Shown: piece after piece, positions 40,307 through 50,507 of the stretch
Numbering within the stretch: the stretch's first letter is position 1
How the letters are laid out: every line of letters begins with the position of its first letter
Origin: Candidatus Paraburkholderia kirkii
GTDB lineage: Bacteria; Pseudomonadota; Gammaproteobacteria; Burkholderiales; Burkholderiaceae
DNA: 64,000 nt
NCBI GenBank assembly: GCA_001189345.1
Contig: LFKV01000021.1
Coordinates: 1 to 64,000 of the forward strand
Direction of reading: 5' to 3'
Notes under the pieces: generated by a model
The model's database searches: none
What the model saw: only the letters and a program-made list of their open reading frames with translations
Told to the model about the DNA's origin: nothing
Made by a program: the position numbers and the translations under genes

Positions 40307-42219
40307 TGAGCGACGAGCCGAGCGCCGCGCCTCTCCTCGATGGTCCGCACGCGCCGCTTGCCGAGCGCGAGGCGCTTGCCGCGACGTGGCGCGATCCGCC
40401 CGGCTTCATCGGCATGTTAAGCGCGATCGACCACAAGACCATCGCCCGCCGCTTCATCGTGACGACGTTCGTATTCTTCCTGCTCGCCGGGCTGCTCGCG
40501 CTCGCCATGCGCACGCAGCTCGCGCGGCCGGACCAGCGCCTCATCGGCCCGAACCTCTACAACGAGCTCTTCACGATGCACGGCACGACGATGATGTTCC
40601 TCTTCGCCGTGCTGGTCATGTAGGCGGTCGCCGCGTTCCTCGTGCCGCTGATGATCGGCGCGCGCAGCATCGCGTTTCCGCGCATGAACGCCTACGCGTA
40701 CTGGGTGTTCCTGTTCGGCGGCGTCCTGCTGTTCGCGTCGCTCGTCGTGAACACTGCGCCGAACGCCGGCTGGTTCAGCTACGTGCCGCTCGCCGGTCCC
40801 GACTATTCGCCCGGCAAGGGCGCCGACATCTGGGCGCAGATGATCACCTTCACCGAGCTCTCCGGCCTGCTCGAAGCCGTGGTGCTCATCACGACGATCT
40901 TCAAGCTGCGCGCGCCGGGCATGTCGCTTTTCGTATGGGCGACACTCGTCACGCAGTTCATGGTCGTCTTCGCGATGCCCGCGGCCATGCTGTGCAGCAC
41001 CGCGCTCATTCTCGATCGGCTCGTCGGCACGCATTTCTACAACCCCGCCAAGGGCGGCGACGTGCTCCTGTGGCAGCACCTCTTCTGGTTTTTCGGCCAT
41101 CCCGAGGTGTATCTGATCTTCATCCCGCCGCTCGGCTTCATCTCGTCGATCATTCCGACCTTCGCGCGCCGCCCGGTGTTCGGCTATCCGGCGATGGTGC
41201 TCGCGCTCATCGGCACCGCGTTCCTCTCGTTCGGCCTGTGGGTGCACCACATGTTCGCGACGAACATTCCCGAGCTGGGCAAGAGCTTCTTCACGGCCGC
41301 GAGCCTGATGATCGCGATTCCGTCCGCGATCCAGATCTTCTGCTGGATCGGCACGCTATGGACCGGGCGGCTCGTCCTGCGCACGCCCCTGCTGTTCGTG
41401 CTCGCGTTCTTCTTCATTCTCGTGATGGGCGGCATGACCGGCATCATGGTCGCGTCCGTCCCGCTCGACCTGCAGGTTCACGATACCTACTTCGTCGTCG
41501 CGCATCTACATTACGTGCTGCTGGGCGGCGCCGTGTTTCCGCTCTTCGGCGCGTTCTTCTACTGGTTCCCCAAGTTCGCAGGCCGCATGCTCGGCGAGCG
41601 GCTCGGCAAGTGGCAGTTCTGGCTGTTCTTCATCGGCTTCAACATGACCTTCTTCGATGCATCTGCTCGGCCTCGAAAGCATGCCGCGGCGCGTCTGGAC
41701 CTACCCGCACGGACTCGGCTGGGACAGCATGAACTTGACCGCGACCGTCGGCGCGTAAATGATCGCGGCGAGCGTGCTGCTCTTCGTCGTCAATGTCGCG
41801 AAGAGCATGCGCGGCAGCGAGCGCGCGTGCGCCGACCCGTGGGGTGCGGGCACGCTCGAGTGGAGCGTGCCCTCGCCGCCGCCGCACAACTTCGATGCGA
41901 TCCCGGTCGTGCATGGCCGCGACCCGTTGTGGGAGCCATCCGCGCAGCCGGCCTTCGTCGCGGGACTCGCCGCCGACGCGCGCGAGGTGCTGGTGACGAG
42001 CGTGCTCGATGCGCAGCCCGATCATCGTCCGATGTTCCCGACGCCTTCCATCTGGCCGTTCGCGAGCGCCGTGGCGACCGCCATCCTTTTCATCGGATCG
42101 ATCTATACGCCGTGGGCGGTCGTATGGGCCTCGCTGCCGGTAGCGGTCGCGACGATCGGCTGGTTCTGGCCAAATGCGGCGAGAACCGCATTGCGCTCGC
42201 GCAGGAGCAACGGCCATGA
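40307..42219 (+). pseudogene. coxA: Cytochrome c oxidase subunit I, two nonsense codons and a frameshift
   Basis: Heme-copper oxidase core subunit. Conserved sites are TMHGTTMMFLFAVL (heme a ligand His), WFFGHPEVYLIF (CuB and cross-linked Tyr), HHMF and the TYFVVAHLHYVLLGG His pair. A TAG at 40621-40623 cuts the chain after LFAVLVM. A lost base near 41656 shifts the frame at NMTFF, and a TAA at 41756-41758 replaces Tyr before MIAASVLLFVVNVAKSM. The C-terminus overlaps ctaE. Three lesions mean this extra terminal oxidase is dead. Confidence 0.93.
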
Positions 42220-42862
42220 GTGCGGATACGCGCGCGGCGCGTGCTCATCCCGGCCCGGACGGCACGGCGCAGCCGGTGCTCGACGTGCGCACGCTGCCGA
42301 CCTTCGCCTTCGGTCACCGCAGCGTGATGTGGTGGAGCACGAGGGGCCTGATGCTAATCGAAGGCACCGAAGGCACGGTGTTCGCCATCGCCGCGATGAT
42401 GTACTTCTATTTGCGCACGCGCGCCCCGGCCTGGCCGATGGCGGCTGATGCGCCGGGCCTATCGTGGGGCACGCTCAATACGCTCGTGCTGCTCGCAAGC
42501 CTATGGCCCAACCAGCTCGCCAAGAATGCGGCGGAACGCGGCGACCGGGCAAGGGCGGCGCGCTGGCTCGCCGTCTGCCTCGTTTCGGCTATCGCGTTTC
42601 TCGTGATACGCGCGCTCGAGTTCGCCGCCCTGAACGTGAGCTGGTACACGAATGCGTACGGATCGGTCGTCTGGCTGCTGCTCGATCTGCATACGACGCA
42701 CCCGACACCGTCGATACCGCCGTGCTCGCCGTGCTGCTCTTCACGGGGCCATTCGAAGGCAAGCGGCTCGTCGATGTCAGCGAGAACGCGTTGTACTGGT
42801 ACTTCGTCGTGCTGAGCTGGCTGCCGATCTACGGCGTCATTTACTGGGCTTCGCGATTCTGA
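42216..42862 (+). pseudogene. coxC: Cytochrome c oxidase subunit III, frameshifted
   Basis: FGHRSVMWWSTRGLMLIEGT, FLVIRALEFAALNVSWYTNA and the subunit-III signature region are clear. Near 42700 a shift occurs after LLDLHTTH; the tail TVDTAVLAVLLFTGPFEGKR ... YGVIYWASRF ends at the TGA at 42860. The ATG overlaps the coxA end. Part of the same decayed oxidase operon. Confidence 0.9.
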
Positions 42863-42870
42863 CTTCGAAC

Positions 42871-43158
42871 ATGAAAACCTGGCTCGCGCTTCTCGGCGCT
42901 CCGTTGATCGTGCTCGGCTGCCTCAGCGTGAACTATGCGCTGGTCGCGCCCGCCTGCGGCCTCGGAAGCCGCGCGCTGCTCGATAGCGTGAGCGGCGCGA
43001 GCGTCGTCGTCTGCACGCTCGCCCTGCCGACACCCGACGGCGCGGACCGGCCCGCGCGCGCCGGGTTCGTTGCGGCGGTCGCGGCCGGCGTCGGCGCGCT
43101 GTCGGTCCTGTCCGTGATCGCCATATCGATACCGCAATGGCTACTGCCCGCCTGCTGA
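42871..43158 (+). CDS. Small two-helix membrane protein of the oxidase operon
   Basis: Intact 95-residue ORF with two hydrophobic segments (LALLGAPLIVLGCLSVNYAL near the N-terminus and VAAVAAGVGALSVLSVIAIS near the C-terminus). It starts 8 bp after coxC and overlaps the ctaG start by 22 bp. Such small proteins are common in caa3-type oxidase operons, but I cannot name it. Confidence 0.7.
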   Translation: MKTWLALLGAPLIVLGCLSVNYALVAPACGLGSRALLDSVSGASVVVCTLALPTPDGADRPARAGFVAAVAAGVGALSVLSVIAISIPQWLLPAC

Positions 43159-44058
43159 AATGCACGCTCCCGTACGCCCTCGCCGCATGCGGCAATGCCC
43201 ATGCGCACGCCGTCGCGTCGGGCTCGCGCACCGCCGATGCGGCGCCGCTCGCCTGGACGCTCGAGCCGTGGCCTCATCCTGCTGGCCGTGAGCCTGACGC
43301 TCTAGCGGGCTATCTGCGGCTGCGCGCGCGAAGCGCACGGGGCCGCACGGGACGCGCCGCACGGCTCGCGGCCTTCGGCACCGGATGGCTCACGCTCGTG
43401 GCCGCGCTCGTATCTCCGCTGCATGCATTGAGCGAGTGGCTTTTTCCCGCCCACATGCTCCAGCACGAGCTGTTCATGTTCGTGGCCGCGTTGCTTCTCG
43501 TGATCGGGCGGCCGCTCGCCGTATGGCTCTGGGCGTTTCCCGCCGCCGCCCGCAGGCGCATCGGCGCAGCGGCGCGCTCGCGCTGGATCAGGCAGCCGTG
43601 GCGCTGGCTGACGCTGCCCGCCGTCGTCTGGACGCTGCACGCCGCGCTCTGGTGCTGGCATGTGCCGCGCTTCTTCGAAGCGGCGCTCGCGCATCCCGGC
43701 ATCCACACGTTGCAGCATGCAAGCTTCCTCGGGAGCGCGCTGCTCTTCTGGTGGACGGTGTTCGGCCGTCCGTCGGACACGCCTGGCGCATCGAACGCGC
43801 ACTCGATGCTGTCCCTGTTCACGACGATGGTTCATACCGGCGCGCTGCTCACGCTCGCGCCGGGCGTCTGGTATCCGTCGTGCATCGAGACGACCCTCGC
43901 CCTCGGCTTCGATCCGTTGCAGGACCAGCAACTCGGCGGCCTCGTGATGTGGGTCCCAAGGCGGCCTGGCATATCTGATCGGCGGGCTGCTCGTCGGTGC
44001 GCGCTGGCTGGCGCGACGCGCCCCGCCGGTCGGGTCCGGCGTAGCGCGCGAGGGATGA
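43137..44058 (+). pseudogene. CtaG (Caa3_CtaG) cytochrome oxidase assembly protein, frameshifted
   Basis: Multi-helix membrane protein with the Caa3_CtaG pattern: FPAHMLQHELFMFVAALLLV, LHAALWCWHVPRFFEAAL, HTLQHASFLGSALLFWWTVF and HTGALLTLAPGVWYPSC. A shift near 43270 is reversed near 43300, scrambling about 11 residues of the first helix. A further one near 43955 leads to the tail AYLIGGLLVGARWLARRAPP. These proteins help copper delivery to caa3-type oxidases. Confidence 0.87.
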
Positions 44059-44061
44059 GAC

Positions 44062-44442
44062 ATGCGCAACGTCGCGATCGCGCTTCTGGCCGTCGTCGCG
44101 TTGGCCGCGTGCGAAGGGAAGCCGCCTTCGTCCGACACGATCACCGGCGGCAACCCCCGGCACGGTCTCGACGCGATCCGGCGTCATGGCTGCAGCGCCT
44201 GTCACCGGATCGACGGCGTGCCGGGCGCTTACGGCACGGTCGGACCGACGCTGCAGGACATCGGCGAGCGCGCCTACGTCGCGGGCAGGCTGCCCATCGC
44301 GGGCAGGCTGCCCAATTCGCCGGAGAATCTGCAGATGTGGATCCGCTTCCCGCAACGCATCGCGTCCGGCAGCGCGATGCCCGATCTCGGCGTCGACGAG
44401 ATCGACGCGCGCGACATCGCCGCTTATTTGTATCACCAATGA
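44062..44442 (+). CDS. c-type cytochrome lipoprotein
   Basis: Intact 126-residue protein: a signal with lipobox ALAAC, then heme motif CSACH and distal Met in SGSAMPDLGVDE. It starts 3 bp after ctaG and its stop overlaps the next start (ATGA). An 18-bp near-exact tandem repeat at 44281-44316 duplicates AGRLPI/AGRLPN. Probable electron carrier to the oxidase. Confidence 0.9.
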   Translation: MRNVAIALLAVVALAACEGKPPSSDTITGGNPRHGLDAIRRHGCSACHRIDGVPGAYGTVGPTLQDIGERAYVAGRLPIAGRLPNSPENLQMWIRFPQRIASGSAMPDLGVDEIDARDIAAYLYHQ

Positions 44443-45703
44443 CGATGAACCCGATGCACGCCATTTCGCGTTTCGTTGCGGTCCTGCTGCTGTGGCCGTG
44501 CGCCGTCATCGCGGGCGATGCATCGCCGTCGCCGGAACTGCTCGCGCGCGGCGCGTACCTCGCAAAGGCGGCGGATTGCGCGGGATGCCATACCGCGCCG
44601 TTCGACGGCGCGCCGTACGCGGGCGGGCTCGACATGACCTCGCCGTTCGGCACCATCGTCAGCAGCAATATCACGCCGGACCGGAAGACCGGCATCGGCG
44701 CATACAGCTGCGAGGATTTCGCGAAGGCGCTGCGCGAAGGCGTAGCGCCCGGCGGCAAAGGCCTGTATCCCGCGATGCCGTATTCCGCCTTCGTGAAGAT
44801 CACCGACGACATGCGTGCGCTTTACGCCTACATGATGCACGGCGTGCCGCCCGTGCGGCACCGGCCGCCCGAAACCAGGGTGCCGTTTCCGTTCGATCAG
44901 CGCTGGGCACTGCGCGTGTGGCGGATGGCCTTCTTGCCCAAGGAACGATTCGAGCGGGAATCGCGGCGCATATCTCGTGCAGTCGCTCGGGCACTGCGGC
45001 TCGTGCCATACTCCGCGCGGCGTCGGCTATCAGGAACGCGGCTATGACGAAGCGTCGAAGACCTTCCTTTCCGGCGGCGTCAACGACAACTGGTTCGCGC
45101 CGGATCTGCGCGCCGACCCCGGCTCCGGACTGGGACGCATCGCACAGGAGGACATCGCCGCGTTCCTCGGAACCGGGCATGGCGCGGGCATGGCCGCATA
45201 TGGCAGCATGGTCGAGACGATCGAGGACAGCCTGCAATATCTGACCGACGACCTGCGCTCGATCGCGTCGTACCTGAAGGCGCTGCCCGCCACCGGCGCG
45301 GCGGACGGCGTGTTCGACCCGGCGCTCGCGCAGCGGGGGCGGCTCAAGACGCGCGCGCCCGACACACCGCCCGAGCAAGGCGCGGTGGTGTACACGGGCT
45401 TCTGCGCGCAATGCCATCGCGGCAACGGACGAGGCGTGCACAATGCGTTTCCCGCGCTCGCCGGCAACCCGTCCGTCATCGGCGAGGATACGACGTCGCT
45501 CATCCGGCTGCTCGTCGAGGGCGGCAACAGTCCCGCGACGGTTCACGGTCCGCCGCGCCAGTCGATGTCTTCATTCGCCGGCCGCCTGACCGATGCGCAG
45601 ATCGCGCAGGTGCTCACGTTCGTACGCGCGTCATGGGGGCAACGATGCGCGTCCCGTCACGACGAACGACGTCTCCTCGATGCGCAGCAGACTGCACAAG
45701 TGA
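44439..45703 (+). pseudogene. Triheme cytochrome c subunit (alcohol dehydrogenase type), frameshifted
   Basis: AdhB/GcdH-like membrane-associated cytochrome with three CxxCH motifs: CAGCH (residue about 46), CGSCH and CAQCH. MTSPFGTIVSSNITPDRKTG and GLYPAMPYSAFVKITDDM are typical. A frameshift near 44965 separates heme 1 from hemes 2 and 3. An extra G in the run near 45637 shifts the last 20 residues, whose natural end is the TGA at 45701. The partner quinoprotein dehydrogenase is not in the window. Confidence 0.9.
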
Positions 45704-45756
45704 GTCCGGCCGATCGGCGGCGGCAACATCGCGTGGACGTGCGAAAGGTCCGGACC

Positions 45757-46665
45757 ATGAATGCCGCCCGCGGCCTCGGCGACACCGCGCACGGTTCGCC
45801 TCGCGTTGCCGCTTCGACAGGCAGGAACCGGCCTGATCTGGATCAAGCGTCTCTCACGCTTCCGCGCTCGTTCGATGCAGTCCGCCAGGGCCTCGTGAGC
45901 GACGCCTGGAACATGCTGAATCACGCCCGGACGAGATTCGCCGAGGCCGGCGTTCGCGCGGACACCGACCTGCTCGATCTGTGGGGGCGCAGCGGGGACG
46001 TCGTGCAGGCGATCGCTGAGGCAGCCGAGAACTGGAACGCGGAGTTGCTCGTTATCGGCGCGCGTCAGCATCACGGGTTGTTGCGCTGGGTGGATCACAG
46101 TGTCGCGGAGCCCCTGGCGAGAAACGTCAGGCTGCCCATTCTGATCGTTCCGGAGTCGTTCGAATCGACACTTTCGGACCGGCCGCGACGCATTCTCTTC
46201 GCCGTCGACGGCAGCATGGAAGTGCTGCCCGCCCTGCGCCTCGGCGCAAGGTTCGCCACGCCCGACACGCATGTCCGCGCGATCTACGTCATCGACAAGG
46301 CCGCGCGCTTCGGCAACCCGCTGCCCTTCGCCCTGCTCGAGCGGGTCTTCGTCGAAGAAGGCAAGTCGGCCATCGCCATCGCGCGATGGGTGCTCGATCA
46401 CGTTCCCGGCGAGAAGATGACCGAGATCGTGAGCACGAACCAATGCAGGGACGATATCGCTCACACCATCGTGCGCGAGGCGAACGCATGGCGCGCTGAC
46501 CTGCTCGTCATGGGCACGCACGGCCGGCGCGGCGCCGCGCGCTGGCTGCTCGGCAGCGTGGCGAGCCGGGTGGCGCGCATCACGAGCACGCCGCTGCTGC
46601 TCGTCAACACCGCGCTCATTGCGCCCGCGCGCCGCACAGCCGGCGGCCGGACCCATGACGACTGA
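45757..46665 (+). pseudogene. Tandem universal stress protein, N-terminal part deleted
   Basis: Two USP domains. The second is complete (RRILFAVDGSMEVLPALRLG, ATP-loop VMGTHGRRGAARWLLGSVAS). The first begins only at SDAWNMLNHARTRFAEAGVR, with VIGARQHHGLLRWVDHSVAE intact; its opening strand and helix are missing. The ORF start at 45757 reads through an FNR/ANR-like site at 45833, so the first 40 or so codons are probably old promoter DNA fused to the gene by a deletion. Confidence 0.75.
45833..45846 (+). promoter_or_regulatory. FNR/ANR-like site
   Basis: CTGATCTGGATCAA fits TTGAT-N4-ATCAA with one mismatch in the first base. It lies just before the universal stress protein coding remnant. Confidence 0.55.
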
Positions 46666-46675
46666 TCCAGATCAA
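46662..46675 (+). promoter_or_regulatory. FNR/ANR-like site
   Basis: CTGATCCAGATCAA fits TTGAT-N4-ATCAA with one mismatch, the same one as at 45833. It lies 75 bp upstream of the nitroreductase start and overlaps the end of the stress protein gene. Confidence 0.55.
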
Positions 46676-46749
46676 TCGCCCGCGCGCGCAGGGTGGAAGA
46701 ATCGGCTCATTCCCGCGCATCGGTCGCTCGCGCCGGCGAGCATGCAGCC

Positions 46750-47404
46750 ATGATCAAACCGTTCTTCCGAATCGGCTCGGTGTTGAACGCGCCGGTGCCG
46801 CGTCCGCTGGACGTCCCGCCGCCCGCCGTCGTCCCGCTCTGCCGCGGCCGCAGCGTTTCGGCGGCATGCCGCTGCTGGATGCGCTCGCCGCGCGGCGTAC
46901 GTCGCGCAACTTCTCGCCCGAGCCCATCGACACCGCCGTGCTCGGCGAATTGCTGTGGGCCGCCGACGGCGTCAACCGCGATGCCGACGGCGGACGCACC
47001 GCGCCCTCCGTGCTCGGAGGATACGAGGTCGACATTTACGTGCTTCTGGCCACCGGATCGTATCGATACGACGCGGTCGCGCACCGCCTCGTGCTCGTGG
47101 CGCCATTCGACTTGCGCGCAACCACAGGCTACCAGGACTTCCTCGCCCATGCGCCCGTCGATCTGGTCTATGCCGCTGATCTGAACCGCATGCAGGACGT
47201 GCCGGCCGCCAGCGCGAGAGCTTTGCCAGCGCGAGCGCCGGCGCGATCCTGCAGAACGTCTATCTCTATTGCGCGTCGGAGGGTCTCGCGGTGGCCGCGC
47301 GCGGCTGGATGAACCGCACCGCACTGGCCGTCAACCTGAAGCTGCCGGTCGGATCCAGCACGTTGCTGGCGCAAACCGTCGGGCACTTCGCCCGAGACCA
47401 GTGA
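46750..47404 (+). pseudogene. Nitroreductase/SagB-type flavin oxidoreductase, frameshifted
   Basis: Start MIKPFFRIGSVLNAPVPRPL, a frame change near 46855, then PLLDALAARRTSRNFSPEPI (phosphate-binding ARRTSR) and LLWAADGVNRDADGGRTAPS. A change near 47215 leads to FASASAGAILQNVYLYCASE and the tail MNRTALAVNLKLPVGSSTLL ending at 47404. The family reduces nitro groups, quinones or azolines with FMN. It is preceded by an FNR/ANR-like box. Confidence 0.85.
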
Positions 47405-47438
47405 ACCGGCGAGCAATTCGCTCATTTCGGGCAATGCC

Positions 47439-48038
47439 ATGAACGACACGACAGAGCATGCCTCGCTACGCATCATCCGGCTCGATCACCAGCGCCTCGC
47501 CGTCGTCACGACGGCCATGCTCGGCTTCGTCCGGGCGCTCTGCGAAGGCGGCCCCGCGCCCGATCCGATCGTGCTGCGCGCGATGCTCTACTACATCCGG
47601 GAATATCCGGAGCAGTTCCATCATCCATTCGAAGACCGCTACCTGTTCGCCGCGTTGCGCCATCGCACCGACGACTTCGACGACGTGCTCGACGAACTGC
47701 AATGCGAGCACATCGAGGGCGACGTGCGCCTGCGCAATCTGGAACATGCGCTCACGCGTTTCGAGCTGAAGGGCGAAGCGGTTCTGCCCGGCTTGCGCAC
47801 GCCGATGGAGCAATACGTCGCGTTCTGCGCGAATCACAGGCGCGTGGAGGAGACATTCGTTCTGCCCGCCGCCAGGCGGCTGCTCTCGGAAGGCGACTGG
47901 GCGCGGCTCGACACGGTACTCGCGGATCGCTCGGACTCGTTCGGCGAGGCGACCTTCGAAGGCGAGAGCCTGGAGAGCCTGTATCGACTGATTGCCCATG
48001 CGGTGCCTGCGCTCGGCGAAATGGGGCAGGACACATGA
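47439..48038 (+). CDS. Hemerythrin-domain protein, 199 aa
   Basis: Intact. The His/Glu set is in LDHQRLAVVTTAMLGFV, EQFHHPFEDRYLFAAL, LQCEHIEGDVRLRNLEHAL and FCANHRRVEETFVLPAA, a pattern typical of bacterial hemerythrins of the YtfE/HHE type. The start ATG at 47439 lies 34 bp after the nitroreductase stop, and its stop overlaps the next gene. Possibly repairs or protects against NO or iron damage in low-oxygen conditions. Confidence 0.9.
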   Translation: MNDTTEHASLRIIRLDHQRLAVVTTAMLGFVRALCEGGPAPDPIVLRAMLYYIREYPEQFHHPFEDRYLFAALRHRTDDFDDVLDELQCEHIEGDVRLRNLEHALTRFELKGEAVLPGLRTPMEQYVAFCANHRRVEETFVLPAARRLLSEGDWARLDTVLADRSDSFGEATFEGESLESLYRLIAHAVPALGEMGQDT

Positions 48039-48472
48039 ACGCGACGCCCGCTCCGGCGCACGCTCCCATGCGCGGCACGGAGGCGCGGCGGCGACGGCCC
48101 GTCCGCGTGCGCCCGCTTTTCGCGCGCCGGACCCTCACGCATGCCGCCCGAGCGCTCGCCGAACTCGCATGGATCAGCGCGTGCGGAAACTGCCTCGCGT
48201 TCAGCACGCCCGAGCCTTCTCGCCTGATCGATCAGCAGCGCTGCATGTTCTGCCATACCGTCGATACGCCGTTTCGCGCGCCCTCGTTTCAGCAGATCTC
48301 CGTTCGCTACCGCGGCGTGCCCGGCGCGAGCGACATGCTCGAAAACAAGCTGCGCAAGGGCGGCGAGGCGCACTGGGGCAAGATCGCCATGCCCTCGGAC
48401 GCTGGACGGGGCAGCGGCCTGCTCTCGCACGATGACGCGCACACGCTCGTCCAGTGGGTGCTGAGCCAATGA
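48035..48472 (+). CDS. c-type cytochrome, 145 aa
   Basis: The ATG overlaps the hemerythrin stop (ATGA). Heme motif CMFCH with HTVDTPFRAPSFQQISVRYR, and the distal Met in KIAMPSDAGRGSGLLSHDDA; similar to cytochrome c551/552. The N-terminal 60 residues are arginine-rich and only weakly hydrophobic, unlike a normal Sec signal, so the N-terminus may be altered. The heme domain is complete. Confidence 0.82.
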   Translation: MNATPAPAHAPMRGTEARRRRPVRVRPLFARRTLTHAARALAELAWISACGNCLAFSTPEPSRLIDQQRCMFCHTVDTPFRAPSFQQISVRYRGVPGASDMLENKLRKGGEAHWGKIAMPSDAGRGSGLLSHDDAHTLVQWVLSQ

Positions 48473-48503
48473 GTAACCGATGCGATCGTCCCGCGAGGCT
48501 CCG

Positions 48504-49343
48504 ATGACCTACAAGACCATTGCCGTCCAGCTCGATACGAGTGCGCACGCGGTGCGCCGCCTCGATGCCGCGGTGTCGCTCGCCGAGCGCTTCGATGCGC
48601 ATCTGCTCGGCCTGTACTCCGACTTCACGCTCGATCCGCGCTTCTACTATCAGGCGGATCGCCGGCACCGGTACGAAGTGCCGCTCGAGGCGCTGTGCCG
48701 CGAGTGGTGCAAGCGCGTCGAGCACATGTTTCGCGCCCGGCTCGCGTCGTCGCGGGTGACGCGCGAGTGGCTGGCGGATGAAATGAGACCGCAGGCCGTT
48801 CGCTGGTCGATCGCGCGCGCTGCGCCGACCTGACGGTCGTCGGACAGCATGACGGCCAGGAGTCGGATGCCCATCTCGCCGACCGCTATCCCGAGCACAC
48901 CGTCATGGGCGCGGGCGGGCCGGTGCTGGTCTGGCCTCGCGAGCACGCCCCAGGTCCGCTCGACGGAACGGCGGTCATCGCCTGGGACGGCAGCCGGGAA
49001 GCGGCGCGCGCCGTGTTCGACGCCCTGCTGCTGCGTCGCACGAAGCACGTCGACATAGTGTCGATTCGCGTCGAGCGGGACGCGCCCCTCGCCGACGGAC
49101 GCGCCGCGCCGGACCTCGCGCGCAGCCTGATGAGGCATGCGGTGATCGTGAATGTCGTCGGGCTCGCGGTGGGAGACAAGGCTCATGTCGATCCCGCGCT
49201 GATGTCGTACCTGCAAGTCCGCGCACGCACGGCTTTTGGTCATGGGCGCGTTTCATCACAGCCGCCTGCGCGAAGCATTCCTCGGCGGTTTGACGCGGGC
49301 CGCGCTGCGCGACGCGAATGTCCCGGTGCTGATGTCGAATTGA
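48504..49343 (+). pseudogene. Tandem universal stress protein, two frameshifts
   Basis: MTYKTIAVQLDTSAHAVRRL begins the first domain. A shift near 48795 leads to CADLTVVGQHDGQESDAHLA and the second domain (LDGTAVIAWDGSREAARAVF, VNVVGLAVGDKAHVDPALMS). A shift near 49235 leads to the last ATP-loop part VMGAFHHSRLREAFLGGLTR and DANVPVLMSN with TGA at 49341. Part of the stress/low-oxygen cluster. Confidence 0.87.
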
Positions 49344-49374
49344 TGCTGCGCGCTTGTACCGTTCAACCAGGCGT

Positions 49375-49647
49375 TCAACGAAGCAGGTCGGCGAGCGTCA
49401 ACTGAATCAGCACGCTGCCCGGTCCCTGCTCGGCGAGCTTGCGCGCCGCGACGAACAGGAAATGCTCCGTGTCGGCCATGAAGAGATTGTTCATGCTCGC
49501 CTCTCCGATCCGCCTGACCTGCAGCAATTCCCTGAACACGCCCGCCTCGACGCGAAAGACCCGTCGTTTGCCGTCGAGACTGCCGACGAACTCCAGGAAA
49601 TCTGGGTCCAGGCGCACCGGTGCGTCGAGTGTCAGTTCCTGAATCAT
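49375..49647 (-). CDS. Hypothetical protein, 90 aa
   Basis: MIQELTLDAPVRLDPDFLEF begins an uninterrupted 90-residue soluble protein with alternating beta/alpha character and a DUF1488-like feel (SLDGKRRVFRVEAGVFRELL), but the family is not certain. It lies between the stress protein and the CBS-BON gene on the opposite strand from the former. Confidence 0.6.
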   Translation of the reverse strand: MIQELTLDAPVRLDPDFLEFVGSLDGKRRVFRVEAGVFRELLQVRRIGEASMNNLFMADTEHFLFVAARKLAEQGPGSVLIQLTLADLLR

Positions 49648-49702
49648 CGGTTCGGCCCTCCAGGCGAGGAAATCGCGCGGTGCGAAAGACCCGCGCGCAT
49701 GC

Positions 49703-50399
49703 TCAGATGCCCGGCATGATCGGATAGGGAATCGTGTGATCCTCCATGCCTTTCACGCCCGGCATGTTCTCCGACGCGATACGCATGGCGTCGAGCTGAT
49801 CGCTCGACCACACCGTGCCCCACAGATGCACGATGCCATCGCGCACGACGATGTCGCGGCCCGGAAACGCCCATCCGCGTCCCGTCAGCTCGCCCATCAG
49901 CGTGGCGCGGATCTCGGTGTCGCTTGCCGATGCCCCCGGCGCAGGCTCCGGCACGCTGGCCGACGCCAGCGCTGCACGAGATTCGAACGGCTCACGATGC
50001 CGACGAGCCGCCCGTCGCGCAGCACCGGCACGCGCTTGATGTGATGGCTTTCGAGAATCGATGCGATGTCCGCAAGCAAGGTGTCCTCCTTCACGCATAC
50101 GGGTTCGCGGCTCATGATCTCGCCGACCGTGCGTGCGACCTGATGTAGTCGCACGCGCCGCGATCCGTGCCAAGTATCTCGAGCCACCACGACCGGCGCG
50201 TATGCTTCCGTTCGGTGTCGATCTCGTCCCGATGGAGCAAATCACCCCCGCTGATCATGCCGATGACGTGATTGCTTTCATCGACCACGGGCGCGGCGCT
50301 GATATGGTGCTGCGTCAGCAGCCGGGCCAGCTCGTGCACCGTCGTTTCAGGCGTGACGGATACGACGGTGGAGGTCATTATATCGCGTGCTTGCATCAT
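49703..50399 (-). pseudogene. CBS-CBS-BON domain protein, two frameshifts
   Basis: First CBS (ARDIMTSTVVSVTPETTVHE, LLTQHHISAAPVVDESNHVI), then after a shift near 50140 the second CBS (VGEIMSREPVCVKEDTLLAD, ESHHIKRVPVLRDGRLVGIV). After a shift near 49965 a BON domain follows (GRGWAFPGRDIVVRDGIVHL). The start is one of two adjacent ATGs at 50399/50396. CBS pairs sense adenosine ligands; BON domains bind membranes. This arrangement is common in Burkholderia stress loci. Confidence 0.88.
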
Positions 50400-50507
50400 G
50401 GACTCCGGAAGGTTTGGGTCAGCGGCGCTGTTCCGCACGTGTTCACGTTACGGCCGGACGCTTCGCGCGCCGTTGACATGCATCAACGGCGCGCAAAGTT
50501 CGGCCGC

